This document shows positions 1 through 8,769 of a DNA stretch of 36,133 nt, piece by piece. Made by a program: the position numbers and the translations under genes. The first letter of the stretch is position 1, and each line of letters begins with the position of its first letter. The stretch lies in contig CAZEER010000017.1 of assembly GCA_964511215.1 (NCBI GenBank), forward strand, positions 1 through 36,133, given 5' to 3'. This DNA comes from CAZEER01 sp964511215. Its GTDB lineage: Bacteria; Fidelibacterota; Marinisomatia; Marinisomatales; UBA1611. The notes under the pieces were generated by a model. That model saw nothing but the letters and a program-made list of their open reading frames with translations, was not told where the DNA came from and did not search any database.

Positions 1-301
<301 letters not shown>

Positions 302-333
302 ACTATTTATAAAATTACATTTGTTTATAAATC

Positions 334-354
334 TCCCAAAATGCTTTTTTGGGA
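334..354. repeat. 8-bp perfect inverted repeat in a divergent promoter region
   Basis: TCCCAAAA (334-341) and TTTTGGGA (347-354) are separated by five bases. The repeat lies between the divergent DUF3098-like gene and mltG, where both promoters must be. It could be an operator or a short hairpin. It is not followed by a T-run on the plus strand, so it does not look like a standard terminator for that direction. Confidence 0.5.
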
Positions 355-417
355 TGATAAAATAGAAATGAATATACTACAGCAATATTTAAAATAATCT
401 TATATTCACCCCCCATA

Positions 418-1449
418 ATGGGTAAATATTTTAAGAAGAGATCTTTTTTTCTACTTTGTTCTGGAATGACAGTTTTGATAGCTGTGATTTTATTTTTTGT
501 TGTTTTATTTTGGCCACAAGACAACGATCATCTTGTTGCTAGGGTAAAAGTTAAACCAGGTATGTCTTTGAGTGGTATTTCAAATATGCTATATGAAAAT
601 AATATTATCTCTAATAAACTTATGTTCCAGTGGGCAGTAAAAATTTTAGGAAAAGAGAAAAATATTCCTATTGGTACATTCAGATTAGTGAAGGCTAAAT
701 CAAATTATAAGATTATTGATCAGTTAGTATATGGTGCTCCAGAAGTGATCAAGGTAAGGCTACTGGAAGGATGGGACATAGAGAAAATGGCAGAGTATTT
801 AAGCGAAAAAATGGATTTTGACAAAACTAAATTTATCCATTTAACTAAAGATAAAAAGTTTTTAGAGAGGAATCAAATTGATGCAAATACTCTAGAAGGG
901 TATCTGCATCCTGATACCTACCATTTTTTTAAAGGTGATACTCCTGAATCGGTATTAGTATACCTTATCAAACAATATAAATTATTTTGGACAAAATCAT
1001 TTAAAAATCGTGCAGAATTATTAGGTTTTACAGAGAATGAAATTTTAACATTGGCTTCGATTATTGAAGGTGAAGCATTATACGATGATGAAAGACCAAA
1101 AATCTCTGCAGTATATCATAATCGTCTTAAGTTAAATATGAAATTGCAAGCAGATCCGACTATACAATACATAATAGATGATGCTCCAAGACGTCTTCTT
1201 AATAAAGATTTAAGAATAAAATCACCATATAATACATACTTGCATAAAGGTTTGCCACCTGGCCCAATTAATTCTCCAGGTAAAAAATCAATATTGGCTG
1301 CCTTATATCCTGAAGACAATGACTTTTTATTTTTTGTAGCCAATGGAGAAGGATATCACTCATTTTCAACAAATGAACGTGATCATAATATTGCAAAAAG
1401 AAGATTACAAAAAATTCGTAGAAAATTAAAAAAACAAAAAATTAAATGA
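418..1449 (+). CDS. mltG: endolytic murein transglycosylase MltG (YceG family)
   Basis: MltG cleaves nascent peptidoglycan glycan strands inside the chain at the outer face of the inner membrane and is thought to end strand synthesis. The 343-residue length is normal. Residues 9-31 form a single N-terminal membrane anchor after a basic stretch. A LysM-like segment follows (about 40-110, 'VKPGMSLSGISNMLYENNII'), then the YceG catalytic domain. The motif LASIIEGEA (212-220) contains the expected catalytic glutamate (E217), followed by 'NRLKLNMKLQADPTIQY' and 'KGLPPGPINSPG', both family signatures. The start has no Shine-Dalgarno sequence, but the ATG places the basic residues correctly before the anchor. 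The stop overlaps the pcrA start as ATGA, so the two are probably translationally coupled. Confidence 0.95.
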   Translation: MGKYFKKRSFFLLCSGMTVLIAVILFFVVLFWPQDNDHLVARVKVKPGMSLSGISNMLYENNIISNKLMFQWAVKILGKEKNIPIGTFRLVKAKSNYKIIDQLVYGAPEVIKVRLLEGWDIEKMAEYLSEKMDFDKTKFIHLTKDKKFLERNQIDANTLEGYLHPDTYHFFKGDTPESVLVYLIKQYKLFWTKSFKNRAELLGFTENEILTLASIIEGEALYDDERPKISAVYHNRLKLNMKLQADPTIQYIIDDAPRRLLNKDLRIKSPYNTYLHKGLPPGPINSPGKKSILAALYPEDNDFLFFVANGEGYHSFSTNERDHNIAKRRLQKIRRKLKKQKIK

Positions 1450-3617
1450 GTTTAAAAAAATTAAATAAAGTTCAACGTGCTGCGGTAGAGTCTAATGATG
1501 GACCTATTTTGATTTTTGCAGGAGCGGGGAGTGGTAAAACAAGGGTCTTGACTCATAAAATGTATCACTTGATAAGAAATGAAAATTATAAACCTGAAAA
1601 TATATTGTCTGTGACCTTTACGAATAAAGCTGCAAAAGAGATGAAAGCGAGGGTGATGAAATTACTAAAAACGAATGAATTGCCGATCACGATAGGAACT
1701 TTTCATTCTGTATGTGCTCGCTTATTAAGGATGGAAGCAAAACACCTAGGAATAAATCCACATTTTGCAATATATGATGTTCAAGATCAACTAGATCTAA
1801 TAAAAGTGATTTTAAAAGATCGTAATATTCCAAAAGATCAGATTACTCCAAACCAAGCTCGGAACCAAATTAGTTATCTTAAAAATAAAATGATAAGTCC
1901 TAACGCGCAAGCTAGAAAGGCAAGAACGATTCATGAAAAAAATATTGCTGAAGTGTTTTTGCAATATCAACATTTATTAAAAGAAAATGATGCGTTGGAT
2001 TTTGATGATTTACTTTTGTATCCGCTTGAACTTTTTGAAAGTCACCCAAAAGTTTTAGAAAAATATCAAAAAAAATGGAGGTATATACTTGTAGATGAAT
2101 ATCAAGATACAAATAGGCCGCAGTTTTTTTTCTTGACTAAATTATCCGAAAAATATGAAAATATTTGTGTTGTTGGTGATGATGATCAATCAATTTATGG
2201 TTGGAGAGGTGCAGACATTACAAATATTTTAGATTTTGAAAAATTTTTCCCTAGCTGTAGAATATTTACTTTAGAAAAAAATTATCGTTCTACACAACAA
2301 ATTTTAGATGCGGCTACAGCTGTAGTAACACATAATGATCGTCGTACAAAAAAGAACCTTGTTGCAGAAAATGGCCAGGGTGATTTATTGGGTTTAATTG
2401 AGACAAGGGACGAACTTGAGGAAGCAGATGCTATAATCTCTGCTTTAGAAAAAGAGATAAAAATATATAAAAGGACCTTTAGTAATTTTGCAGTACTATA
2501 TCGAACAAATGCCCAATCTAGAGCATTAGAAGATAGTTTTCGACGTATAGGAATTCCTTATAATCTTGTTGGTAGTATTAGATTTTATGAACGTAAAGAG
2601 GTAAAAGATGTTTTAGCATATTTAAGATTGGTAATTAACCTAAGAGACACTATATCGCTTCGACGTATAGTTAATTTCCCTCCTAGAGGAATAGGTATGA
2701 AAACCATGGATAAATGTGTTATACAAGGCTCTGCAGATAAAAAAGATTTATTTCAAGTATTAAAAAACGCTGATAAGCTTCAAATACGTGGCAAACAATC
2801 AGAGGCTTTGAAAATATTTTACAGTTTAATAAAAAAATATCATGGTCTTAGAAAAAAACTCAGCGCCAGTGAACTAAGTCGTAGTTTAATAGAAGAAGCG
2901 GGTATTTTAAGGTATTTCAAGCAATCTCAAGATATCGAAGATAAAGAACGGTATGAAAATGTTATTGAATTGCTTAATAGTATTGATGAATTTTCTTCCA
3001 GAAGATCTAACCCTCAATTAAGTGATTTTCTTGAAGAGGTATCTTTATTAACAGATATTGATCATTGGAATGATTCAGATAATAGAGTTACTCTAATGAC
3101 TGTCCATTCATCTAAGGGTCTTGAATTTCCTGTTGTGTTTGTATCTGGTTTAGATGATGGCCTTTTCCCATTGTATAATTCTTTAGAAAAAAAAGAAGAT
3201 CTTGAAGAAGAGAGACGTCTTTTTTATGTTGCTTTAACTAGAGCTCAAGAGAGAGTGTTCTTATTATATGCAACTAATCGTAGGAGAATGGGCGGAGAAA
3301 ATGTTTTGGGTATGCCAAGTCGTTTTATAGGTGAAATACCTGATGAATACTTAGATAGAATTGAATTTCAATCTGCTTTAACAAGGAGAGTAATTATAGG
3401 ATCTACTCAAAAAATGACAAAAGTTAAAGTTACTCGTACTGTTACAACTTTTGATGATTTTAAAGTTGGTGATACGGTAGAGCACTCTATTTTTGGTATT
3501 GGAAAAATTATGGTTTTAAGTGGTACAGGAGAGAACCAAAGAGTAGGAGTAATTTTTAAAGATGGCACAAAAAAGAAACTAATAGTTAAATATGCTAATT
3601 TAACTAAATTAATCTAG
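1446..3617 (+). CDS. pcrA: UvrD/PcrA-type superfamily 1 DNA helicase
   Basis: An ATP-dependent 3'-5' DNA helicase for repair and for clearing protein-DNA roadblocks. The superfamily 1A motifs appear in order: Walker A GAGSGKT (26-32), motif II VDEYQDTN, motif III GDDDQSIYGWRGAD, motif IV YRSTQQIL, motif V MTVHSSKGLEFPVVF and motif VI EERRLFYVALTRAQ. The C-terminus ('VGDTVEHSIFGIGKIMVLSG') matches the Tudor-like domain that in Bacillus PcrA and E. coli UvrD contacts RNA polymerase, so a role in transcription-coupled repair is possible. The 723-residue length is typical. PcrA, UvrD and a Rep-like paralogue cannot be fully separated by eye; the Tudor-like tail argues against Rep. It follows mltG with a 4-base overlap. 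Confidence 0.95.
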   Translation: MSLKKLNKVQRAAVESNDGPILIFAGAGSGKTRVLTHKMYHLIRNENYKPENILSVTFTNKAAKEMKARVMKLLKTNELPITIGTFHSVCARLLRMEAKHLGINPHFAIYDVQDQLDLIKVILKDRNIPKDQITPNQARNQISYLKNKMISPNAQARKARTIHEKNIAEVFLQYQHLLKENDALDFDDLLLYPLELFESHPKVLEKYQKKWRYILVDEYQDTNRPQFFFLTKLSEKYENICVVGDDDQSIYGWRGADITNILDFEKFFPSCRIFTLEKNYRSTQQILDAATAVVTHNDRRTKKNLVAENGQGDLLGLIETRDELEEADAIISALEKEIKIYKRTFSNFAVLYRTNAQSRALEDSFRRIGIPYNLVGSIRFYERKEVKDVLAYLRLVINLRDTISLRRIVNFPPRGIGMKTMDKCVIQGSADKKDLFQVLKNADKLQIRGKQSEALKIFYSLIKKYHGLRKKLSASELSRSLIEEAGILRYFKQSQDIEDKERYENVIELLNSIDEFSSRRSNPQLSDFLEEVSLLTDIDHWNDSDNRVTLMTVHSSKGLEFPVVFVSGLDDGLFPLYNSLEKKEDLEEERRLFYVALTRAQERVFLLYATNRRRMGGENVLGMPSRFIGEIPDEYLDRIEFQSALTRRVIIGSTQKMTKVKVTRTVTTFDDFKVGDTVEHSIFGIGKIMVLSGTGENQRVGVIFKDGTKKKLIVKYANLTKLI

Positions 3618-3703
3618 TTTCTATATTTCTCTAACAATAGATTTAAGAACGCACTTATATTGCAATGAATTACCAATAAAAACAAATAAACAATTGACTG
3701 ATA

Positions 3704-3803
3704 NNNNNNNNNNNNNNNNNNNNNNNNNNNNNNNNNNNNNNNNNNNNNNNNNNNNNNNNNNNNNNNNNNNNNNNNNNNNNNNNNNNNNNNNNNNNNNNNN
3801 NNN
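3704..3803. other. assembly gap (100 N)
   Basis: A run of exactly 100 N. The other two gaps have the same nominal size, and reading frames across them show that 100 is not the true length. This gap hides the promoter and the N-terminal DNA-binding half of the fur gene that ends at 3980. The 86 bases between pcrA and the gap hold no gene; a TTGACT sequence (3694-3699) could be a -35 element for fur, but its -10 would lie in the gap. Confidence 0.97.
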
Positions 3804-3980
3804 AGGTATGAATTACGAAAAGAAAATGAGCATCATGATCATATGATTTGTATAGAAACTGGCAATATTATTGAGTTTTTTGATGAAGATTTAGAAAAAT
3901 TGCAAGATAAGATCGCAAAAAAACATGGATATAAAATTGTGAGGCATGTTCATCAACTATTTGTTAAACCTATTAGGTAA
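3804..3980 (+). CDS. fur: Fur-family metalloregulator, C-terminal part only
   Basis: The frame opening directly at the gap encodes 58 residues and a TAA. It reads RYELRKENEHHDHMICIETG, then an IIEFFDEDLEKLQDKIAKKHGY segment, ending in 'VHQLFVKPIR'. HHDH-(hydrophobic)-C-x-x-x-G-xx-IEF followed by an 'I..kHGy.i..H...L' segment is the dimerisation domain of Fur, including the HHDH metal-site motif. The usual structural-zinc CxxC of E. coli Fur is CIET here, so the second cysteine is a threonine, as in the Pseudomonas type of Fur. About 80 residues (the winged helix) are hidden in or beyond the gap. Zur, PerR or Fur cannot be told apart from this fragment alone, but HHDHMIC...IEF favours Fur. Confidence 0.88.
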   Translation, partial: RYELRKENEHHDHMICIETGNIIEFFDEDLEKLQDKIAKKHGYKIVRHVHQLFVKPIR

Positions 3981-4205
3981 ATTAAAAAAAATTGCAAAAT
4001 TTATTTTGAATCTATCCGAATTTGTTTAATCATAATTTGGAATATGATCCAGATATTGTGCTTAAAACAAATATTACTTTTTTTGTACTATCAACCCAAA
4101 AATATTTAAATTATATCCATAGTGGCATATTTTAGTATTATTTAATGTAATTTGGTTAAATATTTATTTCTTAGGAGAATGAGATAAATAAGATAATATA
4201 TTGAT
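3981..4205. other. intergenic region between fur and the YhaM-like gene
   Basis: 225 bases of very AT-rich sequence with no gene, tRNA or clear hairpin. An AGGAG (4173-4177) stands 28 bases before the ATG at 4206, too far to act as its ribosome binding site; the ATG (4179) just behind it opens only a two-codon frame (ATG AGA TAA). Promoters for the next gene are presumably here, but none is convincing. Confidence 0.6.
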
Positions 4206-5168
4206 ATGAAAAAACTTACACCAATAGCAAAGTTCAAAAAAGGAGATGTAGTACAAGGTTTTTACTTATGTGTAGAAAAAAATATGAGGCAGACCAAAGG
4301 AGGGGATTTTTATTTAGATTTAGAACTCCGTGATATTACAGGGAAAATCAGTGCTAAAGTCTGGGATAATGTAGCAACGTTTAGTGAAAAGTTTGATAGT
4401 GGGAGCGCAGTTGCGGTCTCAGGATATATAGATTCTTTTTTAGAGCGTTTGCAACTCAATGTTAAAAAGATCAATAAAGCAACTATTCGGCATTACAGTA
4501 GATACGGGTTTGACCCAGCTAATATTGTGCCCACATCAAAAAAAGATCCGGGGATCATGTGGAAACATATTGAATCAGTAATCAGAAATATTTCCAATAA
4601 AAAACTACGAAGGCTTGTCACTATTATTTATAAATCAAATAAAAAAGAATTAATGATACACCCTGCATCTATAAAATTAAACCATAATTATAGATCAGGG
4701 CTTTTAGAGCATGTTTTTACTATGTCTAAGGTTGCAGAAAAAGTATGCAAACTTTATGATGTGGACAGAGATCTAGTTATCACAGGAATATTATTAAATA
4801 ATATTGGAAAATTAAAAGGAATCAGCTCAGGATATGAGTATGAAAATACAAAAGAAGGAAAACTAATTAGCCAGAGTGTATTAGGTCGGGAAATTGTAAT
4901 TAAGGCAATCTCTAGAATAAGTAAATTTCCGACAGAATTGTCCTGGAAAATTGAACATATAATTTTATCTCAAGAAACACTTGGCAAGTCAAGAAATCAA
5001 AATAAAATTATTTTTCCAGAAGCTTTATTGGTTCATTTTATTGATTTAATGAATTCACAAATGAATATTATGGAATTCATTTTAGAAAATGACCATCAAT
5101 TAGGAGATTTCACAAGTAAACACAATTTTTTTCAAATTCCTATTTTAAAAAAAAATGAGCCAAGCTAA
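4206..5168 (+). CDS. YhaM-like OB-fold/HD-domain protein with a degraded HD site
   Basis: The architecture matches the YhaM 3'-5' exoribonuclease family: an N-terminal OB-fold nucleic-acid-binding domain (about 10-95; 'GGDFYLDLELRDITGKISAKVWDN') and a C-terminal HD domain (about 115-290), 320 residues in all. YhaM proteins trim single-stranded RNA or DNA with a metal-dependent HD centre. Here the ligands are mostly changed. The first histidine (LLEH, H169) is kept. The HD dyad of the usual 'LLHDIGK' is NN (N198-N199). The histidine of 'LxGH' is Q223. The HH of 'ILSHHG' is QE (256-257). H251 and D280 remain. I infer a nucleic-acid-binding protein without hydrolase activity. The ATG has no Shine-Dalgarno sequence. 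Confidence 0.8.
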   Translation: MKKLTPIAKFKKGDVVQGFYLCVEKNMRQTKGGDFYLDLELRDITGKISAKVWDNVATFSEKFDSGSAVAVSGYIDSFLERLQLNVKKINKATIRHYSRYGFDPANIVPTSKKDPGIMWKHIESVIRNISNKKLRRLVTIIYKSNKKELMIHPASIKLNHNYRSGLLEHVFTMSKVAEKVCKLYDVDRDLVITGILLNNIGKLKGISSGYEYENTKEGKLISQSVLGREIVIKAISRISKFPTELSWKIEHIILSQETLGKSRNQNKIIFPEALLVHFIDLMNSQMNIMEFILENDHQLGDFTSKHNFFQIPILKKNEPS

Positions 5169-5251
5169 TAAAATCACAAAAAAAATAATATTATTTGTAA
5201 TTATTAGTATCTTTTTATTATAAAAAAATTATCTATTATATTTATAGGATA

Positions 5252-6883
5252 ATGAAATTTTTCATGAAGTTACTTTTAATTGTTTTCAGTACTTCATTAA
5301 CATTTTCACAATCACATGAAATGATTCCATTTGATTGGAGTGGTCAATTTGGATATGTAAATCTTAATGGTACAATTTTTTGGAATCAAGATTGGTCGGC
5401 GAAAAATTTATTATTTGATGGTACTTGGGCAATATACCCCCCGATGTTTGGTCCAGAAATTGAAAAAGATTTTAATAATAATAAAAAAGATTCAATAGAT
5501 TTTAAAAAGGAATCAGACATCAGTTCATTTTTCAAGTATGATCAAGGTGATTATGCTCTGGATAATTTATCTTTGGGGATTGACTATATTACTCAAAGAA
5601 GATTTGTCAGTTTACATGGATTTAAGAGAACATATTCGGGTACTTATAATCAATATTATAATGGCTCTTACCAGCCAATACATCAAACTTATTTAATTTC
5701 ATATCTATCATCAAATGATATTGATTATAGTGGTCTAACTTTAGGACATTTTAATACTTATTCTGGATTTCCTGACGGTGATACAATAATTGGATCCTTT
5801 GATAATAGAATTACAAATTTAAATATGTTTTGGGAACGAATTTTTAGTGATTTTAAAATAAAATTTAATATTGATCAGTTTTTACAACGTTACAAAGTGG
5901 AACACAGTTTATCTTATAGTTTAAGTCCTCGTTTTTTGACAAGAAACCAGTTTCAATTTGAAATGATTTATAATAAAGGTAGCCATAGTAATCTGGCATT
6001 TGGAGTTAATTCAAATAATAGAAATATTCGCATAGATGATTACTTTTTCAAATTTTATTGGAATAAAAATTTTGTGAAATATTCTTCCAAGTCAATTAGC
6101 ATTTATGCAGATATAATACCGCATAATAATAAATATTACAGCAGTTATGTTTTAGAGTTTGATAAAACATTTGCAAATTTTCAATTATATTTAAATCAAT
6201 CATCAACTTTCAATCCAATCCACCCTTATTATATATTTAACAATATTAATGCAGGAGATCTCCAACCATTTATGAAAAAAAACTATAGATTTGGAAAGTT
6301 GACTTGGAATAAAAAAAACCACCAATTTTCAGCTGACATATCTCAAGTAATAGATGATGATAAATTTTGGAATACTGTGAGAATTAGCGATGATAAAACA
6401 AAAAACACCTATAGTCAATCAAATCTTAATTATGAAACTAATATAGGTTCAAACTTTGAAATAATTTTCAATTATATGATGCAGGAAAAAAACAATATAT
6501 ACTCCGGTGGCATTGGGAAAATCATGGGAATGAAGCTCAGGTCTTATTTTAATCTATTCGAGGGTTTTTTAAATCTTAATATTAATGGTGAAATTAAACA
6601 CTTAGGAGACCGTAGTAACAACTCGTTCATAAATCCTATAGAAATGGTACCTATAGAAAACAATTTTGAAAATACTATAATTAGCAATCCAGTGAATATT
6701 ATTAATACAAGTATTGAAGCAAAAGTAGCAACCTTCTCAATCCGCTATGAATGGATTAATATAGCTGAAATAATATTGGGAAGCCTAAATTCAGATAGTC
6801 ATAATTATTTTGCGATACATCCGCAAATGCCAGATTTAGGTCGCCAGATGAATTTGTCAATCGAGTGGTATTTTCAAGATTAG
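5252..6883 (+). CDS. putative outer-membrane beta-barrel protein
   Basis: A 543-residue secreted protein with a signal peptide (about 1-20, ending 'LTFSQS'). The rest is rich in aromatic residues and in alternating hydrophobic/polar strands. It ends 'MPDLGRQMNLSIEWYFQD', the kind of closing strand (PxxGR...W.F) common in Bacteroidetes-type porins and TonB-dependent receptors. No plug domain or TonB box is visible, and the length suits a barrel without a plug. I do not recognise a named family. It converges on a beta-propeller lipoprotein gene, sharing four bases of stop codons (6880-6883). Propeller lipoproteins beside barrels occur in Bacteroidetes uptake systems, so a joint role at the outer membrane is possible but not shown. 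Confidence 0.6.
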   Translation: MKFFMKLLLIVFSTSLTFSQSHEMIPFDWSGQFGYVNLNGTIFWNQDWSAKNLLFDGTWAIYPPMFGPEIEKDFNNNKKDSIDFKKESDISSFFKYDQGDYALDNLSLGIDYITQRRFVSLHGFKRTYSGTYNQYYNGSYQPIHQTYLISYLSSNDIDYSGLTLGHFNTYSGFPDGDTIIGSFDNRITNLNMFWERIFSDFKIKFNIDQFLQRYKVEHSLSYSLSPRFLTRNQFQFEMIYNKGSHSNLAFGVNSNNRNIRIDDYFFKFYWNKNFVKYSSKSISIYADIIPHNNKYYSSYVLEFDKTFANFQLYLNQSSTFNPIHPYYIFNNINAGDLQPFMKKNYRFGKLTWNKKNHQFSADISQVIDDDKFWNTVRISDDKTKNTYSQSNLNYETNIGSNFEIIFNYMMQEKNNIYSGGIGKIMGMKLRSYFNLFEGFLNLNINGEIKHLGDRSNNSFINPIEMVPIENNFENTIISNPVNIINTSIEAKVATFSIRYEWINIAEIILGSLNSDSHNYFAIHPQMPDLGRQMNLSIEWYFQD

Positions 6884-7732
6884 TTTTCCCAGACTGCAAA
6901 ATCACCAGGGAGAACACCTACACTTAATNNNNNNNNNNNNNNNNNNNNNNNNNNNNNNNNNNNNNNNNNNNNNNNNNNNNNNNNNNNNNNNNNNNNNNNN
7001 NNNNNNNNNNNNNNNNNNNNNNNNNNNNATTATCGAAATTTCACCAGTCTGGATATTTAGTACGCTAGAACCATAATATGCTTCCCAATAAGAGTTATAG
7101 AACGTTCGAGATATCCATAATAAATCATTATCTAGTATCATATGATTTGGACCAGAACCTACTTCATAATTTTCGACAACTTCCCCAGTAGTGATATTTA
7201 TTTTAACCACAGAAGACCCTTCATTCTTATCATACAATTCAATATTTGGTATACTTACCCATAAATGCGTCTTGTCTGAGACAATATCTTCAGGAACCCC
7301 ATCCAAGGAGATAGATGATTCAATACTATAAGTGTACAGATTAAGTACTTTTAAATTTTTTGTATTCCAATTTGTAAAGTAAAGTTTATTATTTACGATA
7401 CACATTTCACGAGGGCTAGAGTTATCGGTTGGGATTTCAATACCTGGTAAACTTAAACCAGATTCGGTTATTTGAAATATTTTGATTAAATGGCTATTAT
7501 TCACAGCTACATAAAGTTTATCATTATGAACAAGTAAAGATTGAACGACATCGCCTATATCTTCAATAACTTGAATATTTTCATCACCATCAAAAACATA
7601 AATTGCACCATCACTATTACCAAAATTTCCCTCTGAGGCAACAAAAAGAAGATTTGTTTTTTCATTATTTTCTCTTAATGTGTCTTCACACGAAAAAGTA
7701 ACTAATAAAAGGATAAGGATTAAAATATGCAT
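6880..7732 (-). CDS. YncE-like beta-propeller lipoprotein, interrupted by an assembly gap
   Basis: The N-terminus is a lipoprotein-type signal with a cysteine at residue 15 (LLLVTFSCED). Repeats of about 45 residues follow, with propeller-blade patterns such as 'LLVHNDKLYVAVNNSHLIKIF', 'MCIVNNKLYFTNWNTKNLKVL' and 'HLWVSIPN'. The opening 'LLFVASEGNFGNSDGAIYVFD' is like the YncE/DUF5074-type propellers of Bacteroidetes, a group resembling the cobalamin-binding surface protein BtuG. About 235 residues lie before the gap at 6929-7028. On its far side another frame gives a natural ending, LSVGVLPGDFAVWEN-stop, with the stop at 6880-6882. The frames agree only if the true gap is a multiple of 3, so it is not 100. 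Ligand unknown. Confidence 0.75.
6929..7028. other. assembly gap (100 N)
   Basis: Exactly 100 N inside the beta-propeller gene. The coding frame before and after the gap can be joined only if the missing length is divisible by 3. A full seven-bladed propeller would need roughly two further blades, suggesting a few hundred missing bases. Confidence 0.97.
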
Positions 7733-8043
7733 AAAAATTCCTAATTATTTTTTCCGAACTAAAAAAGTATGTATTTGGTTTTACTTTTCTCCAGAAAGTC
7801 TGTTCTAATGTATTCATTTATATATGATTCCTGACTTTTTGTAGTATCAACTTGTCGAACTTAGTATCCAGCGTGGCAGAAATGGCAAATTTGAAACAAG
7901 TATTCTACAATTACTAGCAGAGGACTTTACCGATTTGAACGGGTTTTCATACTATAAATGATAATTGAATTATTTTAAATTAATGTAGAAATAAATATCA
8001 GTACAATATCAAAAACTATAATTTTTTTAATAGATTTAATGAT
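7733..8043. other. divergent intergenic region, 311 bases
   Basis: No convincing gene on either strand. It must hold the promoters of the propeller lipoprotein (minus) and of the long housekeeping run (plus). A TATAAT (8017-8022) stands 21 bases before the NlpC/P60 start, but no good -35 sits upstream of it. A stretch near 7863-7953 weakly resembles a decayed tRNA-Leu (see findings). No cobalamin riboswitch core was found, although a BtuG-like gene is adjacent. Confidence 0.5.
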
Positions 8044-8769
8044 ATGGAAAAAAGCAAAATTAAATGGTTTATTACTTCAACTGGGGTTGCTCCAATTTAT
8101 TGCAATCCCAATTTTAATTCCGAATGTCTTACAGAGACAGTTTATGGAGAATCTAATAGGATTATAGATCATCAAAGAAACTGGATACAAGTAGAATGTG
8201 AAGATGGATACAGGGGATGGGTAAATAAATTTTATGGTTCAGAATCGTATCAAAAAAATAATTCAAAATTCATCATTGCATTTCCAAATAAAGATGGTTT
8301 ATATAATCCTAATTATCCTTTCGGTTCTATAGTTAAAGAACCACTTAAAGGCGCTATTCTCAAAGGTGAACTATTAGGATTTGATTCAATAATTGATTTA
8401 GCAAATCAATTATTAGGGATTCCATATAAATGGGGTGGGAGATCATCACTTGGTTTTGATTGTTCAGGGTTGGTCCAATCTATTTTGAAAGTCTGTGGTT
8501 ATGATATACCAAGAGATTCTTACCAGCAAAAAGAATTTTTTCAAGATTGTGAAATAAAAATGTTTGATACCCAATCAGGTGATATACATTTTTTTGGTAA
8601 AATGGGGAAAGTCACTCATGTAGCATTCTCAACTGGAGGATATGGGATAATCCATGCTCAAGGTAATGTGAAAAAAGAGTCTTTATGTGATAAGGATAAA
8701 GATTTTAATAAAAATCTTTATGAGATCTATCTTTCGAGCGTTTCTATTCGACTTAAATTTGAAGCGTGA
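8044..8769 (+). CDS. NlpC/P60-family peptidase with SH3-like N-terminus
   Basis: NlpC/P60 enzymes cleave peptide stems of peptidoglycan fragments, typically the D-Glu to diamino-acid bond. Residues about 8-65 look like a bacterial SH3 domain ('NWIQVECEDGYRGWVNKFYG'). The papain-like domain follows, with GIPYKWGGRSSLGFDCSGLVQ (catalytic C140), 'GKVTHVAFSTG' (H192) and 'IIHAQG' (H204), giving a complete Cys-His-His triad. There is no signal peptide or lipobox, so it is probably cytoplasmic and may act in murein peptide recycling (inference). Its TGA overlaps the GTG start of the HNH gene by four bases. It heads the run of plus-strand genes extending to 19154. Confidence 0.9.
   Translation: MEKSKIKWFITSTGVAPIYCNPNFNSECLTETVYGESNRIIDHQRNWIQVECEDGYRGWVNKFYGSESYQKNNSKFIIAFPNKDGLYNPNYPFGSIVKEPLKGAILKGELLGFDSIIDLANQLLGIPYKWGGRSSLGFDCSGLVQSILKVCGYDIPRDSYQQKEFFQDCEIKMFDTQSGDIHFFGKMGKVTHVAFSTGGYGIIHAQGNVKKESLCDKDKDFNKNLYEIYLSSVSIRLKFEA

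Noticed and set aside
315..524. Open frame of 69 codons on the minus strand
   Set aside because: It covers the mltG promoter and 5' end in antisense, has no recognisable domain, and mltG is certain.
1912..2112. Minus-strand open frame inside pcrA
   Set aside because: Antisense shadow of a confidently identified helicase; no family resemblance.
7733..8043. Cobalamin riboswitch next to the BtuG-like gene
   Set aside because: The conserved cobalamin box was looked for on both strands and not found.
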